NCBI GenBank assembly: GCA_947359465.1
Contig: OX375877.1
Span: forward strand, 73,048,698-73,112,697
Source of the DNA: Metellina segmentata
Taxonomy: Eukaryota > Arthropoda > Arachnida > Araneae > Tetragnathidae
Length of the DNA: 64,000 nt
Reading direction: 5' to 3'
The position numbers and the translations under genes are program-made. Shown here piece after piece: positions 35,101-50,100 of this stretch. The notes under the pieces are model-generated. The model worked only from the letters and a program-made list of their open reading frames with translations, ran no database searches and was not told the DNA's origin. How positions within the stretch are numbered: the first letter of the stretch is position 1; the number at the start of each line of letters is the position of its first letter.

Positions 35101-38100
35101 AGAGTGCAAGGTATATTTAGTAAATGGAGAAGAGTATTAATTTCTTGCGTTATTGTTGATGATGATGTCGTGTCTATGGATTGCCAAAAAAGTCTCAAAT
35201 ATTGTCAAAGGTCCGAAGGACCGCAGCTGCCAGCTTCGGTGCCCCGAGTTTCAAGATCTCTGCAGTAATTGCGTTATTGTTGTTTACCATTATATATGGC
35301 TTTGAGTCTGAGAAGATCACAATTTCTTTAATTGAGTTGTTTAGAGAATGAGAGCGACAATGGGTAAGAGCCTCTTTAATAGCGATTAATTCGCTAGTGA
35401 AGTTTGAAGCAATTTGGCCAGTGGGTATTTTGAGTTTGACGTTATTTCCCGAGGGGTAAATGATGGAGATGCCTGTGCCGCCTCTATTACAGTCAACATA
35501 AGAGGAACCATCTGTGTAGACTATTGCGCTGTTTTCTCTGGAAAGTGAACGAACAGTGTCTTCGCCTTTTTTGTAATAATACTTGGGTTGGTTCTTTCTT
35601 TGAACATGGTTCCAGTAGGTTAGAATTGCTTTTAGTATACATAGGGGGCTTGGAAGGAAAAAGTGGTTCTTGAGTAATGTCCAGAGAGGCGTGGTCAAGA
35701 TGGATGGCCCCTCTGATGTCTCTATCAAATTGCAGCGTTGATGATCTCTGAAGCCTTGACTTACCTGTCCAAGTATCGAAAGCTCTGTGAGCAAAGCACA
35801 AAACTGACTTGCTCTCAAAAATGTTATATTAAAAATGCTTAGTGAATAATGGGATATTTTTAGTGACCATTATAAATTACAGCATGGATTTCTCAAGTCT
35901 TGGAATTCGTAAATGTGAGATTTTTAAATGCTGGCCTGCATTTGAATAATATGGAAATTGCAAAAAAATTAGCTGTAAATTGCATAGCGTTCAATCTCGA
36001 ATTATAGGAACATGATATATCTTAGAAATAGATATCTATTCAGTTTAGAAATAAAATTTATTTTAGAAATATATAGGAAATACATAATAAAACAACTTTT
36101 TAAAAATAAAATATGTTTGTAGAGAGCTGTTTCTTCACAAGCATGAGACACCAAATCATGATGGAAAAAACTTTCTTCACGTGGACGTTAATGTCTCAGT
36201 TACACCTATTCTATTGTTTTAATTATTTCATATGTACATCTGAAGTTTTTACCACAGCAGAGGGGCTGGGTTTCCTTCTATTGTTCCAGATTGTGTAATG
36301 AAACTATGAAAGTGCTTAATTTATTAGAGTAATATAAACGAGAACATTTGAAAAAATTAGAATACATATTTAAATTCTGTTTTTAATTCATTAGAATTAT
36401 GAATTTATATAATGCAATTGATTCTTTAAGAGAAGTTAGAAGCGTTTTGTAAAGTCTTATTGATGTGGGTTTTGACTTAGTAACCATTGTAATCGCACAT
36501 AGAAATTAATCTGTCAGTTTCTGTAATTGTTCTAGATTGAATTCAAGTGTTTGATTCAAATATTCATTGAATAACCTCAAGTAACATAGTTGAAATGAGT
36601 CTTAAAATACATGTTTCTCTTTCCACAATGTGAGTTTTTAATTAAATTTCTTTTAGGATCAATGAATTTTATGCCCAAGACATTAAGAATATTAGGAGAT
36701 GGAGGAGCACATTTTTCTAACGCATATGTTACAACTCCTATGTGCTGTCCATCCCGAAGCTCCATGCTGACTGGCTTGTACGTTCACAATCACCAAGTGC
36801 ATACCAACAATGACAACTGCAGCTCGCCTTGGTGGCAGCAGGAACATGAGACAAAAACCTTTGCTACATACCTAAATAATGCAGGATATAGAACAGGTAT
36901 TCATGCTTCTTGAAGTATGTAATTTAATGCACATAAGGAAATTCCAACTTCTTGGTGGTGTTGCTAAGGCCTATACTTTTTTGATTTAGCAAGATGTGAA
37001 AGATCTCCATTTTTTGGTAGACAACTTTGTCTACTCCTATAATATGTTATTGTATTTTGTGTAATACGTTCTATTGTAATATATACTCGATAACAAAAAA
37101 ATCCACGCACCAAGAAGTTGTGCCGGGCTTGATCCACTTGGAACGATGCTGACTGGGGACATATAGTCTTTAGTCGGCATGGTGATCCTGCCCTTACTAT
37201 CATATGCCACACATGCCCACAACAGTGCGTTATGGTCTGGTTGCCATCTTCTTTGATAGCCGGACCCCTCTCGTAGTCATTTCTATCACATAGCACAACA
37301 GTTCATAGATGACATTCTATGACCGGTTGTGTTACTGTTCCTTTTGCGACACCCCAGATTTACTTTTCAACAAGATAATGCCCAGCCGCATATGGCACAT
37401 GTTGCTATGAATTGTCTTCAAACTTTCCCAACACTTTGTTGGCCAGCTAGGTCTCCTGATCTCTCTCCCATAGAGCACATTTGGGACGTTATGGGAAGGC
37501 GATTGCAACCATCCAGGAATGTTGACCATTTAGCCTGACAGTTGGAGACAATTTGGCAACAAATTCCGTAGGACACCATCCCGGAACTTTTTCAGTCTAT
37601 GCCATGCCGGGTGACAGCTTGCATACACGCCAGTGGTGGACCATCGTCTTATTGACTTCCTCCCCTTGTAACGGTCAAACTCTAAATTAAATCATTCAGT
37701 TGTTCTGAAATTGTAGTCATATGTTTTTCTATGTATGTTCTTCACATCTATAAATTTTTATCGCAATCGGACAACTCCTGCTTGGTGCGTCAATTTTTTT
37801 TGTTATAGAGTGTACATCCATAGTCTTGTATTTTGTGTAAGTAAATTTGTGTTGTGTGTTGGCTAAGTTCACACACTGCAAAACTCCCTTCCCAAATTTA
37901 ACAGTGACTGAATTCAGCAGATGCTACCACTATTTCATAGATTGCCAGTTGTGTTTGAGCTGTATTAAGATCGCAGGTGTACTTCTGTATGATGGGGCAT
38001 GCAATGGATGATTGTGACTATGGTTTGTCCCATGTAGTCTTTAGCTGATTTAGAGTGAAATGTGCCATGCAAGGAGAAAGCTGAGTGAAGCCCTGATAGG

Positions 38101-41100
38101 AGTTGAAGCATTTGTCTGTTGTCAGCATTTGTCTGTAGAGCATCAGAAAGTTGAAACTGATTGGCAATTCAACTATTTACTGGACCATCCATCGAAGTTT
38201 GTGCCATCTGATATTTATTAGAAGCACCATGAGGTTTGTTTTTTAAAGTGTGTGTTTATAGTCACATTCACATCACCAATTTGGCAAAAATGTGTGCAAG
38301 ACGTATGTGTGCAATTTTTATGGTTGAGTTAGATTACACTGCTATAAGTACTATTCTAATTGTAAATAAGTGTTTGCAGTGGTGGCTAAATTTGCCACAT
38401 TAAACAATAAGGTAAAACTTACTAAACATGAAGTAACTAAAAATTATTTGTTTGACATTTCTTTACTCAGCATGCTATTAACATCCAAGATGTCCTTTAA
38501 CATATTTTAAAAGATGGGTTTTAAGATAAAGCAATGCATTTTTGAATTTGATTTTTAACAAGTTTGTTGTCACTAGGATTTGTCACTGAAAGTATGAAAA
38601 CTATTTGTATTCTGATAATGTTGTCTGGCTTTGTTTTTTAGTAATTTTAATTTAAGATACAAGAGAGTAATTTTAAGATACCAGGGTTCTGCTCAGTACC
38701 AGGAAAGGGGCCTACCAAGTTCACATTTTTCATAGGACACACAGATTTACTCCAGAAAATGATTTCTCACTTATCCTAGATTTCTAGTAGAAGAAATGAC
38801 AGCATAAATCTCAATCTGGTTTACTTTTTATTCTTTATATATATGACATTGTATTAGTATAACAACTGATTGAATCCTATTTTGTTTTGCACTGCATTAT
38901 AACTTTTATAACTGTGACTTCATTAATCTTCCAGGATTTTTAAATAAATGTGCCTTGTATTTTCCTTGGACACATTATTTATAAAACCCCTTTAACCTCC
39001 ATTCATGAACTAGAATTCTTATTGTGAATACAAATACTGAAAAACACTTGACAATTAATTATTCCTTTGATATCTTGTACGTTGAGAAAGGCACTTGTGC
39101 TTGTTATTTAGTGTTGTTCAGCATAAATTGAATGATTTATAAAGCTTTTGAAATTATACATAAAGTTGCTTATTCCAAGTGCCGTTTTGTTATGAAAATT
39201 ATGTCACAGAAAGCCTGATAGTTATTTTGAACTAAACCACATATATATAATCCCAACATTTACATTGTAACTTAGATTTTGTTTACTACTGATGTTTTTC
39301 AGAGTTAGTGATAAACACAGCGACTCCAACATATAATAATCATTGTAACTATTAGTGTTTGAAACATAGTTGCTCATTTGGCATATATCACTTGATGTTT
39401 TGTTTATAGTATTATAATTTTGTATATCTGATACAAAAATAATTATCAAGTAAACTAAAAAATGTATTAAAAGTTAGTTTGTCCAGTGACTGATAGTTCA
39501 AATCTTAATACTGCAAAAAGAAAGTAAAGAATAAGATTTTCAATCCTGATAGAGATAAAAATAAAGAAGCAAATGTTCTGAATATTCAAGACTTAAACTT
39601 GATAGAAGTAATGTTGCCACCCCATTAATATTCAAACAAATCCCTACTGAAACTTTGTATTACAAAACGTTGAGTTTGATCCAACTGTGTTGTATTAAAA
39701 ACCTTTATATAAACAAAAAATATTCCTTTCCTTTATGTCATGCATAAAATCGTACATTTTACAAAGTTATGTTCATTATAACATTTTCATCTGATTTTTA
39801 TGTTCATTCTGAAGAATTTTCAATTTGCTTGTTGCATTTACAGCATACTTTGGAAAATACCTGAATGAATACAATGGTTCCTACATCCCTCCTGGCTGGC
39901 GAGAATGGGTTGCTTTGATTCGGAACTCCAGATTTTACAATTATTCCATCAATGTTAATGGCAACAAAATTAAACATGGTGACAATTATTTTAAAGATTA
40001 CTACCCAGACCTCATTGCAAATGATAGTATTAGCTTTTTGCGGAGATCTAAAAGGTTAGTTTGAAATTAATTCATAAAATGGCAGTACTTTGTTTAAGTA
40101 TATGATTCCGACTTAATTTTGTGTCTAGTATTGATATGTATAACTTTAAAAAAACTCAAGTGAAACCATGCATGTGTTTAGAAATTAATTTAAACCATGT
40201 ACAGCATCTGTGCGAAATTCAGAAAGTACTTTATGTGAAACTTTGGGTACTTTAAAAGGTGAAAAAGAAGTGAACTTTTCTACTTTAATGTACCAAAATT
40301 AATGCAATTTCTCGACTCCTGAAGTTGAAAAGAGCTGCAAATCAGTTGGAACTTTCTTGCCTGTTGTGTCTCAGATAACTTATGCTAAATCAAATAATAG
40401 CACATGTGCTAAAAAAATTCTATATTTAATGCATAAGGAAAATCAACCGATTGGTCTGGTGATCAGGATGATGGTGTTCATTCCTTTTGATCTTTTAGAT
40501 CAATAGAGAGAAAGGTTTGAATCCAGGGCAAGGCATGGATGTTTTTTTTCATCTTGAGTGAATGTAAAACATTTGCCTTGAATGTATGGCATGTATACAA
40601 GGTGTAATGTGAACCCACTCCTCGTGGTGCATGATGGTCATGCCAAGTGATTCAAAATTACACCCTTGTACTACCATGATGCCTAATGTTCAATTGCCCA
40701 AGCATTGGAATTTTTTTAAAGAAAATCTGAATGTTTCTGTAATATAGTTTAGAATGTTGTGTATATGTCGCTGTATTTGCATCTTATGCGAGTACAATTC
40801 TATTTGAATTTCAGGCACTTTACAAACAAACCTGTCATGATGGTCTTGTCTTTTCCTTCCCCTCATGGACCTGAAGATGCTGCCCCACAATATCAGAACT
40901 TATTTCATAATGTCACAACTCATAGGTAAGAATGAACATGATGCATTTTCTAACCCATATACACAGATGAAAACCTTGGTCAAAATTGGGAGTAAAAACT
41001 GAAACACCTTCAAAACAATGACTGAATGACATGAATTAAAAACTTCGTTAATGCAGAAAATGCTTTGTCAATGTAAAGGGTCATCACTGGCCATTTAGAG

Positions 41101-44100
41101 GGAGCAAGACAGAAGTCGCAAGAAACACCAGTTTGAACATGTTCTTGAGTAGTATTACTTCTAAAAATTCAACAATGGTCTATGAAAATTAAGCCTATTT
41201 TTTTAACTAGTAGATGTAAGCAATATGTTTACAATTTTTCTTTATGGAGAGAAACTTTTCTAATGAAAGACAATTTCAAAAGTTTTGGAGCCAAGCCATT
41301 CTAACCATAAAAACAACACCTGAATATGGCTGATCATTTCAGCTGTCATACTTCTTAATAATATAATCCTTGGTGCTTCTCATATTTCCTGATTGAAAAT
41401 CAGTCTTAACATGTAACCTGCCAAACAATGTGACACTGTTTTGAATGGAAAAAACAAAGTTCAAAATTAAAATAAACTAGCTGAATAACCCGGTAATGCT
41501 CGGGTTTCAAATATGACCGCGACAGCTAAAATATGACTGTGATATTTCCCTGTGTTAACTCAAATAAATAAACCCTGTAGAACGTGCTTCCTACCATGAC
41601 AGGTAAAATATGACTGAGACATTACCCTGCATTAAATCAAATACACAAACCCTGAACGTGTTTCCATGTCCATTTATTGCAGGAAACAAACTTTAGATTT
41701 TAAAATTGGGGATTCGAGAGGCGCTTATAGGATTATTTGTGTGCTGATTTTCATGGCTACAGATTGATCTGAAGATAGGAAAGAAATAGCATATGTTTTC
41801 TGCAGTGTTCTGAAGTATAAGTGTACCAAATTTGGTCTGAATTGTGGTCAAATGGTGTAGATTTGTATTGAGAGTATACACATACCTATACACACCCACA
41901 TCCTTTTTATATATACACAATCTAGTCAGATTAATGTGACCACCTGTCAAAAGCCAGAATAACCACCTTTGGCAGAGCGGACCACTGCGAGACGTGCAGG
42001 AAGAGAGTCAATCAGGTTTCTGAAGGTGTTCTCTGGGATGTTGAGCCATGCTGACTCCATTGCCATGGCCATCTGCACTAGATTTCGCGGTTGAGGATAC
42101 ATGGCGCGAACAACCCGATCGAGGTGGTCCCACAGATTCTCGATTGGGTTTAAATCCAGTGAGTTTACTGACCAGGGGAGTATGGTAAACAAATCCTGGT
42201 GCTCTTAGAACCACGCACATTCACTGCGAGCTGTATGACACCTCGCATTGTCCTGCTGGTAGATGCCATCATTCTGAGGAAATATAATTCATATGTAGGG
42301 GTGGACATAGTCCGCAAGGACAGATACGTACTTGTGCTGATCCATCGTGCCTTCCACAATGATGAGTGCACCCAGTGAATGCCAGGAAAACATTCCCCAA
42401 ACCATAATGCTCCCTCCTCCAGCCTGGATCCTTCCAGCAATTGTTGCAGGGTGTTTGCTTTCAGACGTTTCACGCCGTATACGCCAACGTCCATCTGTCC
42501 GATGGAGCATAAAACGTGATTCATCGGGAAAAGACACCTGTCGCCACTCTGTGGTCGTACAGTTGCTTTACTGGCATGCAAATTCCAGCCTTCGTCGCGG
42601 ATGAACAGCAGTCAGCATAGGTGCCATTAACCAGGCGTCTGCTGCGTAGGCCCATGCGCAGCAACGTTCGCTGAACCGTTGTTGAGGATACACTCTTGGT
42701 ATCCCCTTGGTTCATCTGGGCGGTCAGTTGCTCAACAGTTGCACGTCTATTCGCCCGAACGCATCTCCGTAGCCTTCGTTCGTCTCTGTCATCTATAGCC
42801 CGTGGTGCACCACATGTGCCACACTGCTGATTTTGGATAGTGCCATCATGCCATGCACGGTATACTTTTTCCACGGCAGCACGCAAACAGTTCACAAAAT
42901 TAGCCGTTTCTGAAATGCTTCCACCCTTGGCCCGAAAGCCAATAATCATGCCCTTTAGGACGTCAGATAAATTGCTATGTTTCTGCATTACGCCAACGAT
43001 TGAAATGTTTTCCGATGCCCTAGGACATCCTTTATATACACTTTACTGCAATGTGCTGCCACCTGCCTTTTGTGATTGGTTATTTCATGTTGATGTCGAA
43101 AGTAGGTGATGGTCACATTAATGTGACTGGACTGTGTATATATAGATGCTTGAGATTGTTATATATGTAAATATTCCAAAAGGCATAAAAAGTTTGTTAA
43201 AAATTTGGAAATGTGTTTCAGAACACCTAGTTGGAATTTTGCCCCCAATCCAGACAAGCAATGGCTGCTGAGGCACACAGGCAAGATGGAACCCATTCAT
43301 GTGAAATTCACGGATGTGCTACACACAAAACGGCTTCAGACACTCCAATCTGTGGACGATGCTGTCGAAAGGGTAAATTACTCACTTTTTACACTTTCTC
43401 TGATTTGTATTGATATTAACATGGATGTACACAATGCAGAGTTCTCACTGGCATAAAAAGGTTTAGTTTTTATATTTTAGCCTTGATATTTACAGGAAAT
43501 CCTTAAAACTGTTTTAAAATTCTTAGATTTTGCAAGAATCATGCATATTTGTCTAACAAGCATTCAAGAATTAAGATAAAATAGTATTGTCCAGTACGAG
43601 GAAATGTCAATAAGTAATGCACATAACGCAAAAAAATTAATTAAAAAAGCAATTGATGACAATTTGGAACTGAAATGAAAGTATTACTCATTTATCACTT
43701 TTCCACATAATTTCCATGCATGTTGAGGCATTTGTCCCAATGATGGATCAGTTTGAAAATTCCTGTCTGATAGAACTCCGTCGGCTGCGAGAAGAGCCAC
43801 CTTTACGCGGTCCGCTTGAGTGCATCGTTAGAGTCAAATCTCTTACCGCCAAGGAACTTCTTCATGGGTCCAAACAGATGGAAATTGGAGGGTGCCAGGT
43901 CTGGGCTGTATGGAAGGTGCTCCAAAAATTTCCCAACCATATCCCTGCACGTTTGCAAGAACTGGGTGAGACACATGTGGACGAGCGTTGTCGTGGAGCA
44001 GTCAAATGTGTTGATTTGTCGCACGTCGCAGTTTAGTCAGCGTTGCACAGTAAGTTGAAGAATCTACAGTACTCCCACGGGGTAAGAACTCTGCCAGTAG

Positions 44101-47100
44101 CACACCTTTCATGTTCCAGAAGACAGTGAGCATCAATTTCCTTGTGGAAGGTGAAATTTTGAATTTTGTTTGGGAAGGAGAAGATGGATGTTTCCACATC
44201 ATGCTCACAGATTTCAACTCTGGTGTCATGTGTAAGGCCCAGGTTTCATCTCCCTTGACAATACTCGCCAAAAAAACTCATTACCTTCCTTGTGATACTG
44301 CTGCAAATGTGTCAGAATTCTAGCCATTCTGCATCCAGTGTGCTGGTCCGACAGTTGTTTTGGTACCCAGCGAGAACAGACTTTCCTGTACCCTAGCTTC
44401 TCATGAACAATGTCCCTGGCAGATCCATAAGAAGTTATAACATTCCTTTATTTCATTCAATGTCGTTTGACGGTTTTCTTGTATGAACAGGTGGAAGAAG
44501 ACACTGGCCTCCCAGATCGGACTTCATCGACCAAACTCGTTCACCCATCTTGAAACATTTTACACCATCTTCCTACATTGGTACTGTCAATACAGTTTTT
44601 TTCGTAATCTTCCACCATCTCCGAATGAATCTCCAACTTTTTTTCCTTTTGCAAGAAGAAATCTTATAACAGCTCGTTGCTCCTCCACAGTTGACGATGT
44701 AATCACAAACGCCATTTTACCGTTGACTGACAAACCGTACTAGAACGTGGAACCACGAGATTTTGCATTGCACCCAGTCAATAGCGCTCTCTAGTTCCCC
44801 TTTTAGTATACAATTTCATTTTGACTAATTTTTTTTCTACTTAAAAATTGACATTCCCTTGTAACTACAAATAGATGTTTCATAAACTGTGAGACTCTCA
44901 TGAAAGTTTCTGTTGGAGTGCATGCATCAAAAAATAAATTTTTGTATTTTCAAACCTTCAGCTCTTTCTTAACTAGTTATCTACCTATCGTACATTTATA
45001 TCATTTGTATAGTTAGCTACATTTATATGATTTACATTTATATGATTACATACATTTATATGATTATACATTTATATGTTATACATTTATATGATTTCAA
45101 TACTAGAGTCATTTATTATAAGTATTTATTGGTCGATGAAACCACCCCATTGTTCCAGCATTGCCAAGAACCTCTAACTATAAAAATTAAATCATATAAC
45201 ATAACCATAAAAATAAATCATCACCATATAAATCGTAAATCATATTTTAACTTCTACAGGTCTCGGACAGTTTCTTCAATGTTTTTTTTTTACCACCTCA
45301 CCAGACTTGTTGGGTCACCTGTATGAATTGCTTTATACCTTCTTACATTTTACTACATCTTTATTTCATCATTTTTAAATTAAAGTTCATTAAGTTTTTT
45401 AATTAACTTTGATATGTTTCTGAGATGAGTTGGCTCTCAATTTTTATTTTTTCTTCATAGGTAACCCACATGTTCGAATTCATCTCACCTTTTTTTATGC
45501 CTTTAAAACTACATCACTTCATCTTTTAAGTAATTTACATCAATGCATTTTAATTATGCACATTTCTATTTCGATGGGTCAGTGTATTTACTTTATTTGT
45601 AATTCGAATAAAAATCTCTATTTTCTTTCCAGGTTGGTCACTTTAATATTTTATCATTTCTTTAATGTTTTGGTCTGGTTACTACTATGATGTGTATTTT
45701 AAATCTAGCTTTATTTAATTTTATTATCTTGCCTTTGGTGTGTTTTATCCACTTTTGGAGATCTTGCGTCATAAAACCCAAATCAACCAACCAATCATCA
45801 CTTGCGTATTCTCTGGTTAAACTACTTCAATATATGTTAAATATAGCCTTAAAATACTCTATTATTTCTTTTTCTTATAGTGAGAACCCTGTGAAAATGT
45901 TTAATGTCCAATTTGTTATAGTAATGTAAGGTGTAGATTTATTATTAGTTTTATTCCAAAAGCTCTACAGAGAATTGCGATTACTTGGAGAGCTAGAAAA
46001 TACATATATTTTCTACACATCAGATCATGGTTACCACCTGGGACAGTTCGGACTGGTGAAGGGAAAATCCATGCCTTTTGAGTTTGATGTCCGGGTGCCT
46101 TTCTTTGTTCGCGGCCCAAAAGTTCCTCGTGGAGTTAGGTAAAAACCTTCTTGCCTTCCTATGGAGCATTCAAATTCATTTGTGTCATTTTCCATGATAA
46201 TGAATTAAATGTTTATAAATTATATTGTTTCTTAACTTGCTAATCAAATGGAAATTAATTTATTGTCTGGTATGTCAAGAAATAAGGTAAAAAATTTCAG
46301 GTTTTTTGGCAGATATTTCAACCCTCTTAGGGGTTTACACTATCCCTTTACAACAACCTGCATGACTTCTTACAAGTTTTGACCTTATTTCAGAGAATCT
46401 TGCTTGCGAGTTTTTCATACAACACATGTGATTTAGCGAATATGTGTGTATATGTACACACTACAATTCTCGGAAATCTCATTGTAAAATGTTACTTGTG
46501 TGGTTCGTGAATGGCAAAAGAAAAGAGAACACTGAAAATCTAACAAGCATTTATTTAAGTAAATGTAACAACAAATATGCTCTGTATAATCTCAGGGAAG
46601 ACCCTTCTAAAGAATGAACAGTCCACCAATTTTGTCGCCTTCCTCGCTGTATCCTTCCCTGTCTCTGTCTTCCTCTTTCCCTCGCCGATCACCCTTGACA
46701 CAACCCCTCCTAGTGTCACTTCTCTCTCTTACCACATGACCCATGCGCCTCTGCTTTCCCCAGAAAGTAGGGGTCGAGTAAAAGTGGGCAGAATATTACA
46801 CTACACTCATGATGCTCAGAGAATTAATAGATCTTCATTCTGTGTAAGACAGGGTTTTAAGAGTTGCATTCATACAGTACCCACGCCTCTTGACTCACCG
46901 ACTGTCGAGCCCACAAGGAGAGATGGGATGGAGTTTACCGTCACAAAAGAGTACACAGCAGACACCCAGACAACTATTCGCAACAAAGATGTACTCTTCA
47001 AGAAACAGAAACACTAGTGTAATAAGGATCAGTATGCTCTCCCTTTACATAAAAATTATTTTCAAAAAAAGATAAACGCAAAACAGCAATCTTAAAGCAT

Positions 47101-50100
47101 TTTAAAAAGCAGTGAACACAACTACACAATGCGAGAGCACCATATAAAAATTACACTGCCATGGCAGAGTCGAAATCATGCTGTTTCGACCGCATTCAGG
47201 GCTCTCACATAAACACCAGTGGTTGCAGTGAAGGGGGTCTGCTGTGTCAGATCAAGTGCACATAAGCAAAGAAAAATGCAAAATATAGTAAAATTATTAA
47301 GTTTGTTGGAAATGGTAATGTGTTTCTTAAAGAATGGGTATAATGCTCAAATGTGCAGAGAAATTTTCAGCTTGGTCCATCCTTCTCTCCTATTCCAATC
47401 AAAATGATGTAATGTTGAATGAGCACTTACCCTGAAGAGCCAAAACATTATGACCAACTACTCAATAACGCATTGCGCCTCCTTTGGCCTGCAAAACAGC
47501 TGCTACTCGCCTGGGCATAGATGCTACAAATTCTTGGAACATGACTGGAGACAGGTTGTACCAAATGTCTAAGCAGCGGTCACGCAAGGTCGAGATGTTC
47601 GGACATGGTGGTGTTTGAGCTCTGAGCTGCCGCTCCATGACACCCCAAATGTGCTCTATCGGATTAAGATCCGGCGAGTTAGATGGCCAGGACATTAAGT
47701 GGAATTCATCAGTATGCTCCTCGAACCACTCCAAGACAATCCGAGCCTTGTGACATGGGGCGTTGTCCTGCTGGAAGATTCCATTTCCAGTTGGGAAGAC
47801 AGACACCATGTAAGGGTGCAACTGATCCGCAATGATGTTCAGATAGTTCACAGTGTTCTTGGTCTGTTTTACCACAACTACGGGTCCCAGAGTCGCCCAT
47901 GAGAACGTCCACCAAAGCATAATACCGCGACCACCAGCCTGTGTATGACCTGCTGTACAAGAAGGGAGCAACTGTTTGCCTGGCAGACGGCGTACCCTGA
48001 CATTGACCATCGACGTGATGAATGAGAAATTGGGATTCATCGGACCAGGCAACTCTCTTCTACTCCTCCATGGTCCAGTCTTGATGTTCCCAGGCCCACT
48101 GTAGGCATAGTTGACGATGATGCTTGGCCAACAGAGGCACATGAGTGGGACGTTTGTTACACAGTCCCATATCCAACAGTGTCTGCTGAACTGTGTGTTC
48201 CAAAACACTTGCGCTTGGACCTGCATTGTATTGTGCTGTCAGCTGAGCCACTGTCTTGCGCCGAGTTTGCTTTACCAAGCGGGACAGTCTCTGACGTCTT
48301 TTTTCTTTGATGACGCGTCAACGACCAACACCTTGCCATCTACTGCTGGTGTCACCGTCATTTATCCACTTTGCATGAAGACTAACAACGGCAGATCATG
48401 AACAACTTACCAGTCATACAGTTTTGGTGATACTCGTTCTGAGTCTTTGGGCCATTACGATCTGCCCTCTATCAAATTCGCTTAGACTAAAACCATATCC
48501 CATCACTCACAAAAGTAAGTGCAAGAATGATTACTTACCTTCTCCAGCAGCAGTTAAAATTCCATTTTCACTTAATCACGTGCTCTCCACGTCATCCAGA
48601 CGAGTTCATTGAAAAATGTGGGGATGGTCATAATGTTTTATCATGTCAGTGTATTTCTTTTCCCCCTGTTTTTAGAGGCTTTTCTGTAATAACTTGTATG
48701 AGCCAACCTAACTAAACTAGCTTCAGTGTGTTAATTTGATTTTTTTTAACACCAAAAATATTATGGACAGGATTTTTGCTCCCTGGAGTCTTAAGAGTTT
48801 TTCAACTAATAGATGTGTCTATACAATAGATGAGCTATACTGCTCTCTTCAGATATCTTGTGATGTTAAAGCAGTTAAGCAAATCAGTAATCTACATTTT
48901 TGCTGGGATGCTGATTGGTAGTTCATATCAACTGAAAATGAGTTTCTCAATTTTGGATTCCCAACCCTGAGCTGTCGTTGGAATTCACAAACAAGGGAGC
49001 ATGAACTAATGTATATAGTCTGTTAAGTTCCAATTTAAGAAATGTGTTGAATGTCATGCCAACCTTGTGACTTTCAGAGGTAAAAGTTAGAAGTGCAATA
49101 TACCAAGAAAAGTAATATAGTGAGGGTCTAGAAAAATTTGCTTGTTATAGGAACGTTTTTGTAATGTAATAATGGAAAACCTAATAAAAATATAATTTAT
49201 AGAATACTTTTAAATTTATTTTTAAACTATACTTTTCACAAGTTCAATACAGAAAGTGAGTCATAGAATTGATGTTTACCTCATTCTCTTCAAAATTTAA
49301 TAATAAATTATCATGGAATTTGATTGAACTTGGAATTCAAGATTAGAGTACACAAAAATAATTTGAAGCAAAACTTGTATCATGTTAAAAATACAATCAT
49401 GTTGAAAAAAGCTTTGATATTTTATGGCAGTAATTTATTGACACTGTTTTTATCCAAACTATTTTTAAAAAAATTCATTCCTCAATTCTTTCTATAAAAT
49501 ATGCTGTTAATAAATGCTTGAATTGGAGGAATATTTTCTTGGGATTCTTGCATAATATTTCATGCAATCAAGATTTTGAAAAGATTTCAAACTGATTGTT
49601 TTGGTTCAAAAGTTTCAACCTATATATTACTACCTCAAAATGTATGAACAATCACAGTGTTATGATTTCATAAACTTGCAATAAGTTTGATATAATTTTA
49701 TTTATATGCAAATTTATAATCTACTTATACTCTTTTTCAAAATAAATAGTACCAATGTTGTATATAATTCTTAAAAATAATTAAAATTCTGATGTACTGA
49801 TTGTAATTATGCATTGACTTGGTTTTTTAGGATTCAGGATGTGGTTTTGAATATTGATCTTGCACCCACATTTCTGGATATTGCAGGTGTAGAAGTGCCA
49901 GAGCATATGGATGGGCGTTCCGTGCTTTCGCTCTTGAAGGATGCAGACGCATGGGCAAGGTTAATATAGATCTTACTCCCAAGTAACAATTGCTTGCAAT
50001 ATTAAAGAAATGTTTATGTGGAAGTTTTGTTGATGCATTTTCATAATTTTAGCGACGTATAATTTTGTGCACTTTATTTCCGTATATTAATGCAAAATAT

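Larger units (their letters stand above)
41478..43146 (+). repeat. Relative of the unnamed repeat class, split by a Tc1 element (intron 5)
   Basis: Begins 'actagctgaataacccggta' and runs to 'tatatata' at 41,913, then resumes after the Tc1 as 'tatatagatg'. The joined end resembles the 'ttataata..agat' terminus of the family. Confidence 0.5.

Noticed and set aside
46577..47017. A 146-codon + strand ORF in Sulf1 intron 7
   Set aside because: Composition is Ser/Pro/Thr-rich without a recognisable domain; no splice or promoter support. More likely chance or an unidentified repeat.
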